Below are positions 1 to 12,787 of a DNA stretch of 64,000 bases, piece by piece. The DNA lies in contig JBEGVV010000049.1 in NCBI GenBank assembly GCA_041178225.1, positions 20,300 through 84,299 on the forward strand. Reading direction: 5' to 3'. The stretch comes from CAIOSQ01 sp041178225. Its GTDB lineage: Bacteria; Pseudomonadota; Alphaproteobacteria; CACIAM-22H2. Each line of letters begins with the position of its first letter. The first letter of the stretch is position 1. The notes below the pieces were generated by a model, which did no database searches, was not told the DNA's origin, and saw only the letters and a list, made by a program, of their open reading frames with translations. The position numbers were made by a program, and so were the translations under genes.

Positions 1-1112
1 GCCCTCGCGCTCGCGGGCGCATGCATCGCCGCGCGGGCCCTGCCCGCGGCCGCCGAGCATGGGCCCGCGCGCACCCACCGCGACGGCCCGCGGCGCATCT
101 TCATCGTCGACAGCTACGACCGCAGCTACATCTGGTCGCAGCAGACCCAGAGGGGCGTCGCGGCCGCGATGCGGCGGCTGGGCTACCTCCACTCCGAGGA
201 CGAGGAGCGCCGCCTCGAGCAGGCGGACGCGCTCGAGACGAGCCATGTCTCGATCCGCAAGGCGTGGATGGATACCAAGCGGCGCAACGGCAGGACGGAC
301 ATCGCCCGCGCGACCGCGCGCATCATGGCGGAGATCCAGGCCTACCGGCCCCACCTCGTCATGCTCGGCGACGACAACGCCGCGAACTTCATCGGCAACC
401 AGCTGCTCGACACGCAGCTTCCCGCCGTCTTCTGGGGCGTCAACGGCCTGCCGCTGAAGTACGGCCTTGTACAGCGCATCGACGCGCCGGGCCGCAACGT
501 CACCGGCGTCTGGCAATCGGGCTACCACAAGGAGAGCCTCGACCTGCTGAAGAAGCTCGTGCCGGGAGCGCAGACCTTCGCCATCCTCGCCTGCGATTCG
601 GAGACGACGCGGCCGAGCATCAAGATGCTCGAGGAACTCGCGGCGCGCGGCACGCTCCCGCTGCGGCTCGTCGGCAAGGTGGCGACCAACTCCTACGCGC
701 TCTGGAAGGAGCGCGCGCTGGACTTCGCCTCCCGCGTCGACGCGATGTTCGTGCTCAACCACGACACGCTGCGCGACGACGACGGAGGCCATGTCGACAT
801 GCTCGCGGCCGGCCGCTGGTACCTCGAGAACATCCGGATCCCCGAGGCATCCCAGGAGGACCAGTTCGTCCTCGAGGGCATGCTGCTGACGGCCAACGAT
901 TCCGGCTTCAACCAGGGCCACCTCGCGTTCGAGATGGCGCACGACATCCTCCACAAGGGGCTGTCGCCGGCGCGCATGGCCGTGCGCACGCCCGAACGCG
1001 GCCCGTACATGGTCAACCGCAACCGCGCGACCCAGCTCGGCATCGACCTCGAGGACGCGATGTACCTGATCGACGAGATCGTGGACACCTCGCGCGCCCT
1101 CGGCGACGGCTG

Positions 1113-1113
<1 letters not shown>
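1..1113 (+). CDS. ABC-type periplasmic substrate-binding protein (5'-truncated)
   Basis: The reading frame is open from the first base, so the true start lies upstream of the window. The first ~20 visible residues are Ala/Leu-rich and end at an AAA-type site, which looks like the end of a signal peptide. The remaining ~345 residues resemble the ABC-transporter substrate-binding family of the PF04392/COG2984 type: a Rossmann-like lobe opening with IFIVDSYD, and the segment VFWGVNGLPLKYG. No permease or ATPase is adjacent. The stop TGA overlaps by one base the ATG of a hybrid sensor kinase (TGATG at 1111-1115), so the two are translationally coupled. The protein may therefore be an extracytoplasmic ligand sensor for that kinase rather than a transporter part. 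The family assignment is by recognition of pattern only, and the ligand is unknown. Confidence 0.75.
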
Positions 1114-3665
<2,552 letters not shown>

Positions 3666-3741
3666 GTCGGCGGGCGGGAATTGCCTGCGCCGCCCGGCTG
3701 GTCTAGGTGGACGCGCTCCGGACGTCATGGCGCGGGGCCAC

Positions 3742-4455
3742 ATGCGGCGAATCTGCATCCTCGAGAACGACACGATCTCGCAGCGGATCGTCCCCGGCCT
3801 CCCGCGCTTCGCCACGCTCTACGAACGCCTGCTGCGCGAGGGCGGCGGCGGAGACTGGAGCTTCGAGGCCTTCCACGTGCCAGCCGGCGAGTACCCGGCG
3901 AGCTTCGACGGGTTCGACGCCATCGTCCTCACGGGCAGCCGCCACGATGCCTTCGGCGACGATCCGTGGATCGTCGACCTGCGCGCGCGCGTGCGCGCCC
4001 TGGTCGACGCGCGCCGCAAGGTGGTGGGCATCTGCTTCGGGCACCAGCTCGTGGCGCATTGCCTCGGCGCTCCTGTCGGGCGCGCGCCCGGCGGCTGGCA
4101 CGCCGGGCGCTTCGACTACGACTGGCACGGACCGGTCGCGGGCGCCGGTGCGCTGCCGTCGCGCCTTGGCCTGCATGCCGTCCACCAGGACCAGGTCCTC
4201 GCGCTGCCGGAAGGCGCGCGCCTCCTCGCCTCCAGCCCGACCTGCCCCGTCGCCGCCTTCGCGCTCGGCGACCACGTGCTCGCGATGCAGCAGCACCCGG
4301 AATTCGATGGCGGGATCGTCGCCAACCTGCTCGAGCTGCTGCGCCCCGCGCTCGGCGAGGATGCCTACGCGACCGGCCGGCGCAGCCTCGCGCCCAGCCA
4401 CGACGGCGCGCGGCTGGGCGTGGCGATCGCGTCCTTCGTCGCCGCGACGGGCTAG
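3742..4455 (+). CDS. class I glutamine amidotransferase-like protein
   Basis: 237-residue GATase1-domain protein of the stand-alone GMP-synthase-like type. The nucleophile elbow GICFGHQL places the catalytic Cys at 98, and QQHPEF supplies His185 and Glu187, so the triad is complete. There is no synthetase domain, so the amide-nitrogen acceptor is unknown; such proteins often act on gamma-glutamyl compounds. An in-frame ATG at 3727 would add five residues (MARGH); 3742 was chosen because MRRICILEND fits the usual family N-terminus. The gene ends tail-to-tail with the M81 peptidase gene, the two TAG stops sharing the palindrome CTAG at 4452-4455. Confidence 0.85.
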   Translation: MRRICILENDTISQRIVPGLPRFATLYERLLREGGGGDWSFEAFHVPAGEYPASFDGFDAIVLTGSRHDAFGDDPWIVDLRARVRALVDARRKVVGICFGHQLVAHCLGAPVGRAPGGWHAGRFDYDWHGPVAGAGALPSRLGLHAVHQDQVLALPEGARLLASSPTCPVAAFALGDHVLAMQQHPEFDGGIVANLLELLRPALGEDAYATGRRSLAPSHDGARLGVAIASFVAATG

Positions 4456-5945
4456 CGCGCGGCGAAGCGCGCGTCGCCCTCGAGCGGGTAGAGCGGCACG
4501 CGACGGTTGCGGTAGGCGAAGGTCGACAGGTCGGCCGTCGTCACGCCGGCCGTCGCGACCCAGATCATCTCCCGCGCGATGGGCTCCATCGCCGGCCGCG
4601 GCGAGTGGACGCCCTTGGCGACGATGACCTTCATGCGCGTCGGCTCGATGCCGATCGAGCGGAACTGCTGCAGGCTCGAGGAGCCCGCGGGCTCGGTGGT
4701 CAGCAGGATCGCGTAGCCGTCGTCGGTCGCGATCGCGGCGCTGGGGCCGTCGTCGTAGAACCGGAAGCCGCCATGGCTGGGGCCCGTCTCCTCGTAGCGG
4801 CCGTCGGACAGGCCGGTTACCACGCCCTCCACCGCGAAGGGCGCGCCATGCCGCCCATCGATCCGTCCGCCGACGGCGATCCGCACGCGCCCGCCGACGC
4901 CGGCCGCCTGGCAGGCCCTGACGCCCTCGGCGTCGCATAGCCCCTGCAGCAGGTCGCGCACGCCAAGCCGCCGCGCGGCATGGAGGATGAAAGTCGAATC
5001 CCCGGGGCTTCCGCCGCCGACATTGTCGCCGACGTCGAAGAGCACGACCGGCCCCGCGGGCGCGGCCTTCGCGCGGGCGAGCGCCTCCTCGACCGGCGTG
5101 CCGCCCTGGTTGAGCGCCGCGCGCAGCGACCAGGCCGCCTGCGCGAGCCGCTCGGCGACGTCGTCGGCGAGCGCCTGGTCGCCATCGGCGACGGCGACGA
5201 AGGACATCCCCATCTCCGCGACGTCCGCGTAGGGATAGCCCTCGACGACGCTGACGGAGAGGACGCCCGGGCGCGCGCGCTGCACGGCGGCGACGCGCAG
5301 CAGCTCGGACATCGGGTGGTCGCTCGTGCCCTGGTTCAGGATGTTCACGAGCACCGGCGGCATGCGCAGCGCCGAGCGCGGCCGGACCTCGCCGCGAACC
5401 ATCCGGACCACGAGGCGCGCGCAATGCAGCGCCTGCTCGCGCGCGTCGACATGCGGGTTCGTCTGGTAGACCGTCGTGACATCCGCGTTGGCGACCATCT
5501 GCGGCGAGATGTTGGCGTGCATGTCGAGCGCGAGCCCGATCGGCACCTTCGGGCCGACCAGCGCGCGCACGCGGCGCACGAGCTCGCCATCGGCGTCGGG
5601 CCATGTCTCGGAGACCGCCGCGCCGTGCTGGGGCAGCAGCACCGCGTCCCAGGGGCCGCCGTCGCGGATCGCCCCGACGATCCGGTCGAGGATGTGGGAG
5701 ATCGCCTCGTGCGTCATGGCGCCCATCGGCGTCAGTCGGGTGAAGACCAGCGGCACCAGCTCGACCTCCGGGTCCTCCTTCGCGGCCGCGAAGAAGCCCG
5801 CGAGCGTCGACTGCGAGCTCTCGTACTCGGCGCGGATCGCGTCGCCCTCGAGGATGCCCGAGGCGCGCCAGCGGTCGAGGCTCGCCGGCACCGTCGAGAA
5901 GGTGTTGGATTCGTGCTGGAAGCCCGCCGTGGCGATACGGATCAT
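4452..5945 (-). CDS. M81 family metallopeptidase (MlrC/microcystinase C-like)
   Basis: 497 residues, matching the M81/MlrC family in length and motifs: N-terminal IRIATAGFQHESNTFS, then LLPQHGAAV, and the metal-site segment LALDMHAN with adjacent Asp and His ligands. MlrC was first described as the peptidase that cleaves linearised microcystin, but most bacterial members sit next to Dpp/Opp transporters and have unknown peptide or amide substrates. That is the context here: the gene is divergent from an ABC importer operon starting at 6102. The start at 5945 was preferred over the longer frame because a GGGAGG Shine-Dalgarno lies just upstream. Confidence 0.88.
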   Translation of the reverse strand: MIRIATAGFQHESNTFSTVPASLDRWRASGILEGDAIRAEYESSQSTLAGFFAAAKEDPEVELVPLVFTRLTPMGAMTHEAISHILDRIVGAIRDGGPWDAVLLPQHGAAVSETWPDADGELVRRVRALVGPKVPIGLALDMHANISPQMVANADVTTVYQTNPHVDAREQALHCARLVVRMVRGEVRPRSALRMPPVLVNILNQGTSDHPMSELLRVAAVQRARPGVLSVSVVEGYPYADVAEMGMSFVAVADGDQALADDVAERLAQAAWSLRAALNQGGTPVEEALARAKAAPAGPVVLFDVGDNVGGGSPGDSTFILHAARRLGVRDLLQGLCDAEGVRACQAAGVGGRVRIAVGGRIDGRHGAPFAVEGVVTGLSDGRYEETGPSHGGFRFYDDGPSAAIATDDGYAILLTTEPAGSSSLQQFRSIGIEPTRMKVIVAKGVHSPRPAMEPIAREMIWVATAGVTTADLSTFAYRNRRVPLYPLEGDARFAAR

Positions 5946-6025
5946 GCCCCTGTCCCTCCCCTGGACGACGGCGAGGATGCACCGCCGCGCGTGCGTCGGC
6001 AAAGCGCGCGGACGGGCCGGTTCGC

Positions 6026-6057
6026 GCGGCGAAACAGGGGATGCAGCGTTTCACCGC
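6026..6057. promoter_or_regulatory. inverted repeat in divergent promoter region (possible operator)
   Basis: Between the divergent M81 peptidase and ABC-importer genes, GCGGCGAAAC (6026-6035) is matched by GTTTCACCGC (6048-6057) as an inverted repeat with one mismatch and a 12-base spacer. The placement suits a regulator-binding site controlling both directions. No T-run follows, so it is not a typical terminator. No regulator gene is adjacent. Confidence 0.3.
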
Positions 6058-6101
6058 CGCGGGATAGCCTGAGGGCCGTTTTCCATCGGGGGAGGGAAGG
6101 C

Positions 6102-7664
6102 ATGTACGAACCGGCTCATGGCGTCGCCATTCTCGCGCGGCGCGACGCGCTCAGGCTCGCGCTCGCCACCGGGGCGCTCGGGCTCGCCGGCCCGGCTCTC
6201 GCCCAGGGTGCACCCAGGCGAGGGGGCAGGCTGACCATCGGCGCCGACGCCGACCCGATCGGCCTCGACCCGGTCACCATCACGGCCTTCTCGTCCTACG
6301 ACTTCACCTCGCTGCTCTATACCGGCCTGCTGCGCTGGAACGCGGAGATGAAGGTCGAGCCGGACCTCGCCACGGGCTTCGAGCAGCCCGACGACAGGAC
6401 CTATGTCTTCCGGCTGCGCGACGGCGTGAAGTTCCACAACGGCCAGGCCTTCGACGCCGGGGACGTCAAGCACACCTTCGACCGCATCCTGGCCCCGGCC
6501 AGCGCCAGCCCGAGCGCGACGATCTTCGCGAGCGTGAAGTCGGTGACGGTCGTCGACCGGCTCACCGTGCGCTTCGACCTGCACGCGCCGAGCGCCGCGT
6601 TCCTGAGCTACCTCGCCACCAACCCGACCGGGGCGATCGTGCCGCGCGGCGTCGAGGGGCTGAACACCGCTCCCGTCGGCACCGGGCCCTTCTCCTTCGT
6701 GTCCTACGAGCCGAACCAGCAATTCGTCCTCAAGGGCAATCCCGACTACTACGAGCGCGGGCAGCCCTATCTCGACCAGGTCGTCTTCCGCTTCTTCAAG
6801 GACCAGGCCTCGCTGACCTCGGCGCTGCGCTCGCGCGCGATCGACATGACCTGGTTCAAGGACCCGAAGGTCTCCGCGCAGGTCGTGCGCACCTCGCCGG
6901 ACCTGGTCTCCGCGCCCGGCAAGACGACGCGCACCTTCCCGGTCTGGATCAACATGAAGGCGCCGCCGCTCTCCGACGTGCGCGTGCGCCGCGCGCTCAG
7001 CCTCGCCACCGACCGCGCCGCCTGCCTGCAGACCGTGCTCGGCGGCTCGGGCAAGGTCGCCGCGATGGTGCCGGAGAGCCATGTCGGCGGGTACGACGGC
7101 GTCGGCGAGATGCCCTACTACAGGACCGACGCCGCGGCGGCGCGCAGGCTGCTCGCCGAGGCGGGCCACCCGAACGGCATCGACCTCGGCGACTACCTCG
7201 TGGTCGCGGCCAACCCGCTCGACGTCGCCTGCGCCCAGATCCTGCAGCAGCAATGGGCGGCGGCAGGCATCAAGGTCGCGATCAAGCCGATGGAGACCGC
7301 GCCGCTGATCGCGATGTGGCTCAAGGGCGAGTACCCGACGCTGCTGTCGGTCGCCCTGAGCTGGAGCCCGGATCCCGACGCCATCGTCTCGCGCATCAGC
7401 TCGATGCACCCGCAAGGCAAGGGCGCGGGCATGGCCGACGCCACCCTGGACGCGATGATCGTCGCGGCGCGCAGCATCCTCGACCGCGGCAAGCGGGCCG
7501 AGGCCTACATGGCGATCCAGCGCCACGTCGCCGAGAACGCCTACTGCCTCGACATCTACCAGTACCCGCTGCGCTGGGAGGCGTGGTGGAGCTACGCCAA
7601 GGGCTACGTGCCGCTCGCGGCCAACATCCGCAGCTTCGTGCGCACGGCCTGGATCGACAAGTGA
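6102..7664 (+). CDS. ABC transporter substrate-binding protein, peptide/nickel family (SBP_bac_5)
   Basis: 520-residue exported solute receptor of a Dpp/Opp-type importer. The N-terminus has a twin-arginine-like segment (ARRDALRLALATGALG) and a cleavage site after PALA, so Tat export is plausible. The mature part shows SBP_bac_5 features: LTIGADADPIGLDPV at its start, LATGFEQPDDRTYVFRLRDG, and VKFHNGQAFDAGDVKHTFDR. A GGAGGG sequence precedes the ATG. It is the first gene of an operon with two permeases and two ATPases. A GC hairpin (7676-7699) separates it from the permease gene, a usual way to keep binding-protein mRNA in excess. The substrate is not determinable; neighbouring hydrolases suggest a peptide- or amide-like compound. 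Confidence 0.92.
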   Translation: MYEPAHGVAILARRDALRLALATGALGLAGPALAQGAPRRGGRLTIGADADPIGLDPVTITAFSSYDFTSLLYTGLLRWNAEMKVEPDLATGFEQPDDRTYVFRLRDGVKFHNGQAFDAGDVKHTFDRILAPASASPSATIFASVKSVTVVDRLTVRFDLHAPSAAFLSYLATNPTGAIVPRGVEGLNTAPVGTGPFSFVSYEPNQQFVLKGNPDYYERGQPYLDQVVFRFFKDQASLTSALRSRAIDMTWFKDPKVSAQVVRTSPDLVSAPGKTTRTFPVWINMKAPPLSDVRVRRALSLATDRAACLQTVLGGSGKVAAMVPESHVGGYDGVGEMPYYRTDAAAARRLLAEAGHPNGIDLGDYLVVAANPLDVACAQILQQQWAAAGIKVAIKPMETAPLIAMWLKGEYPTLLSVALSWSPDPDAIVSRISSMHPQGKGAGMADATLDAMIVAARSILDRGKRAEAYMAIQRHVAENAYCLDIYQYPLRWEAWWSYAKGYVPLAANIRSFVRTAWIDK

Positions 7665-7675
7665 ACGGCGATGCG

Positions 7676-7699
7676 GCCGGCGCCTGAGCGGGCGCCGGC
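7676..7699 (+). promoter_or_regulatory. intra-operon GC hairpin between binding-protein and permease genes
   Basis: GCCGGCGCC at 7676-7684 is perfectly repeated in inverted orientation as GGCGCCGGC at 7691-7699 with the 6-base loop TGAGCG. There is no following T-run, so it is more likely a 3'-end stabiliser or partial attenuator than a full terminator. Confidence 0.55.
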
Positions 7700-7729
7700 G
7701 ACCGGGACGGCGACGGGAGGCGGGGCGCC

Positions 7730-8674
7730 ATGATGCGCATGGTGGCGCTGCGCCTCCTGCTCACCCTGCCGATCCTGCTGGGCGTGTCGATCGTCGCCTT
7801 CGTGCTGATGCGCGCCCTGCCCGGCGACTTCGCGCAGGCCTCGGCCGGCACCACGACGATCTCGCCCGAGGCGCTCGACCAGCTCCGGCGCAACCTCGGC
7901 CTCGACCGGCCCGTCTGGGAGCAATACCTCGCCTGGCTCGCGCGCGCCCTGTCCGGCGACCTCGGCACGTCCTTCGCGACGAAGCGCCCCGTCCTGGGCG
8001 AGCTCGTGCCGCGCTTCATGGTGACCGCCGAGCTGACGCTGGTCGCCGGCGGCATGGCCCTCGCCCTCGGCGGCGCCACCGGCCTCGCCTCGGCGCGCCT
8101 GCGCGGGCGCGTGGAATGGATCGTGCGGGGCTGGAACAGCCTGCTGCTCGCCGTGCCCAACTTCGTCGTCGCGACGCTGGTCGTCCTGCTCTTCGGCCTC
8201 TACTTCCCGACCATCGGCATCTTCAACTACGTGCCCTTCGCGACCGACCCTCTGGGCAACCTCGCGAGCATGGTCCTGCCCGGGATCTCGCTCGCGCTGA
8301 CGGTGTCGGTGACGATCTCGGAGAACACGCGCGCGGCCATCCTCGAGGTCGCGAGCCAGGACTACGTCATGGTGGCCCGCGCAAAGGGACTGTCGCGCGG
8401 CACGATCCTGCGCGACTACCTCGGGCGCAACGCGCTGACGCCGGTGATCACGGTCGCCGGGCTGCAGCTCGCGGCGCTGCTCGGCGGCTCGATCCTCATC
8501 GAGACGATCTTCACCATCCCCGGCATGGGCCAGTACCTCTTCGACTCCGTCACGACCCGCGACTACCCGGCGATCCAGGGCATCGTCCTCGTCGCCGCGA
8601 CGGTGGTCCTGCTGGTCAACGTCGCGGTCGACATCGCCTATGCGCGCGTCGACGCCAGGGTCTCCTATGATTGA
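7730..8674 (+). CDS. ABC transporter permease, DppB/OppB type
   Basis: 314-residue inner-membrane permease. It begins with the hydrophobic helix typical of DppB (LLLTLPILLGVSIVAFVLMR) followed by the family segment ALPGD. Other signatures are the N-terminal LRRNLGLDRPVWEQYL and, near the C-terminus, the EAA-loop region (ARAKGLSRGTILRDYLGRNA) that docks on the ATPases. About six TM helices are visible. It overlaps the next permease gene by 8 bases (8667-8674), so the two should be translated together. A GGGAGG lies upstream of the ATG. Confidence 0.93.
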   Translation: MMRMVALRLLLTLPILLGVSIVAFVLMRALPGDFAQASAGTTTISPEALDQLRRNLGLDRPVWEQYLAWLARALSGDLGTSFATKRPVLGELVPRFMVTAELTLVAGGMALALGGATGLASARLRGRVEWIVRGWNSLLLAVPNFVVATLVVLLFGLYFPTIGIFNYVPFATDPLGNLASMVLPGISLALTVSVTISENTRAAILEVASQDYVMVARAKGLSRGTILRDYLGRNALTPVITVAGLQLAALLGGSILIETIFTIPGMGQYLFDSVTTRDYPAIQGIVLVAATVVLLVNVAVDIAYARVDARVSYD

Positions 8675-9493
8675 GGCCTTCCGCCGCCCCGGCCAGCGCG
8701 GCCGCACGATGGTGGCCATCGGGCTGGCGATGCTGCTCGTGCTGCTGCTGGTCGTCGCGCTCGGCCCCTCGATCGCGCCCTACGATCCCACGCGCACCTC
8801 GCCGGATTCGCTCGCGGGGCCCAGCGCCGCCCACCTGCTCGGCACGGACTCGATCGGGCGCGACCTGCTCAGCCGCCTGATCGTCGGGGGCCGCGGGACG
8901 CTGCTGATCACCTTCGTCGCGGTCGCGATGGCGCTGTCGGCGGGCCTCGTGCTCGGCCTGGCGTCGGGCTATGTCGGCGGCAAGCTCGACCTCGTGGTCA
9001 TGCGCGTGCTCGACGTGGTCTTCGCCTTCCCCGTCTTCCTGCTGGCGATCGCCGTGGTCGCCGCGCTCGGGCCGACGGTGCGCAACCTCGTCATCACCAT
9101 CGCCATCGTCTATACGCCGACCATGGCGCGCGTCGTCCGCGGGCCGGTGCTGGGCGTCAAGCGCTGGGACCATGTCGAGGCCGCGCGCAGCGTCGGCGTG
9201 GGCGAGCTGTCCATCGCGCTGCGCCACGTCCTGCCCCTGGTCGTCTCTCCGATCCTGGTGCAGACCAGCCTCACGCTCGCGAACACGATCTTCACCGTCA
9301 CCGCGCTGTCCTTCCTCGGCCTCGGCCCGCCGCCGCCGGACCCCAACTGGGGGAGCATGCTCGCCGACGCGCGGCAGTTCATGGAGCTTGCGCCGCTCAC
9401 GGTCGTCGCCCCGGCCTGCGCCATCGTCTTCGCGTCCCTCACCTTCGTCGTGCTGGCGAACGGCCTGCGCGAGCTCCTCGACGTGGGTGGCCG

Positions 9494-9497
<4 letters not shown>
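8667..9497 (+). CDS. ABC transporter permease, DppC/OppC type
   Basis: 276-residue second permease of the importer. It has the DppC N-terminal pattern of one long TM helix followed by an IAPYDPT segment and GTDSIGRDLLSRLI, and the later EAA-like loop (ARSVGVGELSIALRHVLP). The C-terminal FLGLGPPPPDPNWGSML is diagnostic for the DppC/OppC group. The start at 8667 overlaps the upstream permease; the stop overlaps the following GTG (GTGA, 9494-9497). It should pair with the DppB-type protein to form the membrane channel. Confidence 0.93.
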
Positions 9498-10314
<817 letters not shown>

Positions 10315-10318
<4 letters not shown>

Positions 10319-11319
10319 CCGGGCGCGCGACGCCGCCGGCCGGGCCGCTGCTGAGCGTGCGCGACCTGCAGGTCACCTTCCCGGCGCGGCGCGGCCGGCC
10401 GCCGGTGCGCGCGGTCGACGGCGTCTCCTTCGACATCGCCGCCGGCGAGACGCTCGGGCTGGTCGGCGAGTCCGGCTCGGGCAAGACCACGACCGGGCGC
10501 GCGATCCTCCAGCTCCAGCCCGCGAGCGGCGGGTCGGTGCGCCTGCTCGGGCGCGAGTTGGGCGGGCTCGGCGCGCGCGAGATGCGCGCGATGCGCCGCC
10601 ACATGCAGTTCGTCCTCCAGAACCCCTATTCGAGCCTGCATCCGCGCATGACGGTGGCGCGCATCCTCGCGGAGCCGCTGGCCGTGCATCGCACGGTGGC
10701 AAGGCAGGACGTGCCCGCGCGCATCGCCGAGCTGCTGCGGCTGGTCGGCCTCGACCCCGCGATGGCGGCGCGCTACCCGCACGAGTTCTCGGGCGGGCAG
10801 CGCCAGCGCATCGTCATCGCGCGCGCCCTCGCGGTGGATCCCGGCTTCGTCGTCTGCGACGAACCGGTCTCGGCGCTCGACGTGCGCACGCAGGCGCAGA
10901 TCGTCGACCTGCTGCGCGGGCTGCAGGAGCGCCTTGGCCTGTCCTGCCTGTTCATCGCCCACGACCTCGCCGTGGTGCGCAGCGTCGCGCACCGCGTGGC
11001 GGTGATGTATGCCGGTCGCATCGTCGAGATCGGCGACGCGGCGCGCGTCTATGCCTCGCCCGTGCATCCCTACACGCGCAACCTCCTGGACTCGGTTCCG
11101 GTCCCCGACCCGGCGAGGCAGCGCGCGCGACTTGCCGCGCCCTTCGTCGAGCCAGATTTCCGCGGCCGCGAGGGCGTCGCCGGCCCCTGCCCGTTCGGCG
11201 AGGACCACGCGGCGACCGGGACGCCGGAGATGCACGAGGTGGCGCCCGGCCACCTCGTCTCGTGCAGGTTCTGGCCGCCCGGGGAGCATCCCCCGCGCAG
11301 CCTCCCTGCGTGCCGGTGA
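10315..11319 (+). CDS. ABC transporter ATP-binding protein, DppF/OppF type
   Basis: 334-residue ATPase, again with a GTG start overlapping the previous stop (GTGA, 10315-10318). Walker A is GESGSGKTT, the signature FSGGQRQRIVIARAL, Walker B FVVCDEPVSALD, the H-loop FIAHDLA. Unlike its partner it keeps the C-terminal extension with HPYTRNLLDSVPVPDP and two Cys residues (GPCPFGED and LVSCRF), the pattern seen in DppF/OppF proteins. Transport-powering subunit of the importer; the substrate is unknown. Confidence 0.92.
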
Positions 11320-11377
11320 GGTCCTTGCCGGGCCAGGCGCGCGGCGCGAACATGCGCCGACAAGGCGGAGGCCGCGG

Positions 11378-12760
11378 ATGCGCGAGATCGACCTGCTGGT
11401 GGAGGCCGAGTTCCTCTACCCGGTGAGCGAGGGCAACCCGATCATCCATGGCGGCGAGGTCGCGATATCCGGCGACCGGATCGTCCATGCCGGGCCGGCG
11501 ATGCCGCCTGGCACGTGGAAGCCCGCGCGCAGGCTCGGCGGCCGCGGCAAGGCGGTGCTGCCCGGCTTCGTCAACTGCCACAGCCACGCCGCGTCGATCG
11601 TCTTCCGCAGCCAGACCGACGACCGCGCCGCGCGCTCGGCGCTCTTCGACGTCGCCTTCCGCATGGAGAAGGACATCGGCGACGAGGAATGGGCGATGCT
11701 CGCGGAGGTCGGCTGCGCCGACATGCTGCGCGCCGGCATCACCACCATCAACGACATCTGGTACGCGCCGTGGCACCTCGCCGCCACCGTCGAGCGCTGC
11801 GGCCTGCGCGCGCAGGTCGCGCACAAGGTCTTCGACGTCCACCTGGAGGAACTCCACCGGGGCGACTGGACGCACCACGCGGCGCGCGGCGAGGCGCGGC
11901 TGCGCGACGGCGTCGACTTCGTCGCGCGCTGGCACGGCGCCGCGGGCGGGCGGATCGGCGGCCGCATCGGCACGCACGCGACAGATACCTGCGCGCCCGG
12001 GCTGCTGCGCGAGGCGCGCGCCGAGGCGACGCGGCTGGGCGTCGGCATGCACATCCACGCGGCGCAGAGCGCGGGCGAGGTCGAGCGCATCCTCGCCGCC
12101 CATGGCTGCGGCCCGCTCGAGCACCTGCGCGACACCGGCATGCTCGCGCCCGACGTGGTGGTCGCGCACCTGACCCTGGCGACCGACGCCGACCTCGACG
12201 CCATGCGCGAGACGGGCGCGCGCCATGCCCATTGCCCGACCATCTACCCGCGGCGCGGCCGCTACCCGCGGCTCGACGCGATCCTCGCCCGCGGCATCCC
12301 GACCGGCTTCGGCACGGACTGGATGCAGAACGATCCGTTCGAGGGAATGCGCAACGCCATGAACGCCATGCGCCTGCTCCACGGCGATCCCGAGGCGCTG
12401 GGATGCGCCGATGCGATCTGGCTGCACACGATGGGCGCCGCGCGCGCCATGGGCCTCGACCACGAGATCGGCTCGCTCGAGCCCGGCAAGAAGGCCGACC
12501 TCGTCGTCGTCGACATCGACCGCCCGCACCTCCAGCCCTATTACGGCGCCCACGCGGCGCTGGCCTTCTACGCGCGCGCGAGCGACGTCGAGGCAAGCGT
12601 CGTCGATGGCCGCGTCGTGCTCGAGGATGGGCGCCCCGTCCTGCTCGACGAGCAGCGCGCCCTCGCGGCGCTCGCCCCGCGCGTCCCCGCGTGGCGCGGC
12701 CAGCTCTCCGCGCTGGGCAGCCGCGCCGTCTTCGGGCCGGGATGCGCCTGCTGCGGGTGA
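11378..12760 (+). CDS. amidohydrolase family protein (TrzN/SsnA/guanine-deaminase-like)
   Basis: 460-residue metal-dependent hydrolase of the COG0402 group (chlorohydrolases and amino-heterocycle deaminases). The N-terminal beta-sandwich leads to the metal motif NCHSHA (His68, His70); later HIHAAQS and the Asp314 metal ligand in FGTDW are present, and the C-terminal EPGKKADLVVVD is typical. GGAGG precedes the ATG. It follows the importer ATPase by about 58 bases on the same strand and may act on the imported compound by deamination or hydrolysis. The very C-terminus carries GCACCG, an unusual Cys cluster. The exact substrate cannot be read from the sequence. Confidence 0.85.
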   Translation: MREIDLLVEAEFLYPVSEGNPIIHGGEVAISGDRIVHAGPAMPPGTWKPARRLGGRGKAVLPGFVNCHSHAASIVFRSQTDDRAARSALFDVAFRMEKDIGDEEWAMLAEVGCADMLRAGITTINDIWYAPWHLAATVERCGLRAQVAHKVFDVHLEELHRGDWTHHAARGEARLRDGVDFVARWHGAAGGRIGGRIGTHATDTCAPGLLREARAEATRLGVGMHIHAAQSAGEVERILAAHGCGPLEHLRDTGMLAPDVVVAHLTLATDADLDAMRETGARHAHCPTIYPRRGRYPRLDAILARGIPTGFGTDWMQNDPFEGMRNAMNAMRLLHGDPEALGCADAIWLHTMGAARAMGLDHEIGSLEPGKKADLVVVDIDRPHLQPYYGAHAALAFYARASDVEASVVDGRVVLEDGRPVLLDEQRALAALAPRVPAWRGQLSALGSRAVFGPGCACCG

Positions 12761-12787
12761 CGGCGCTGATGCGCTAGCCTCCCGCGC

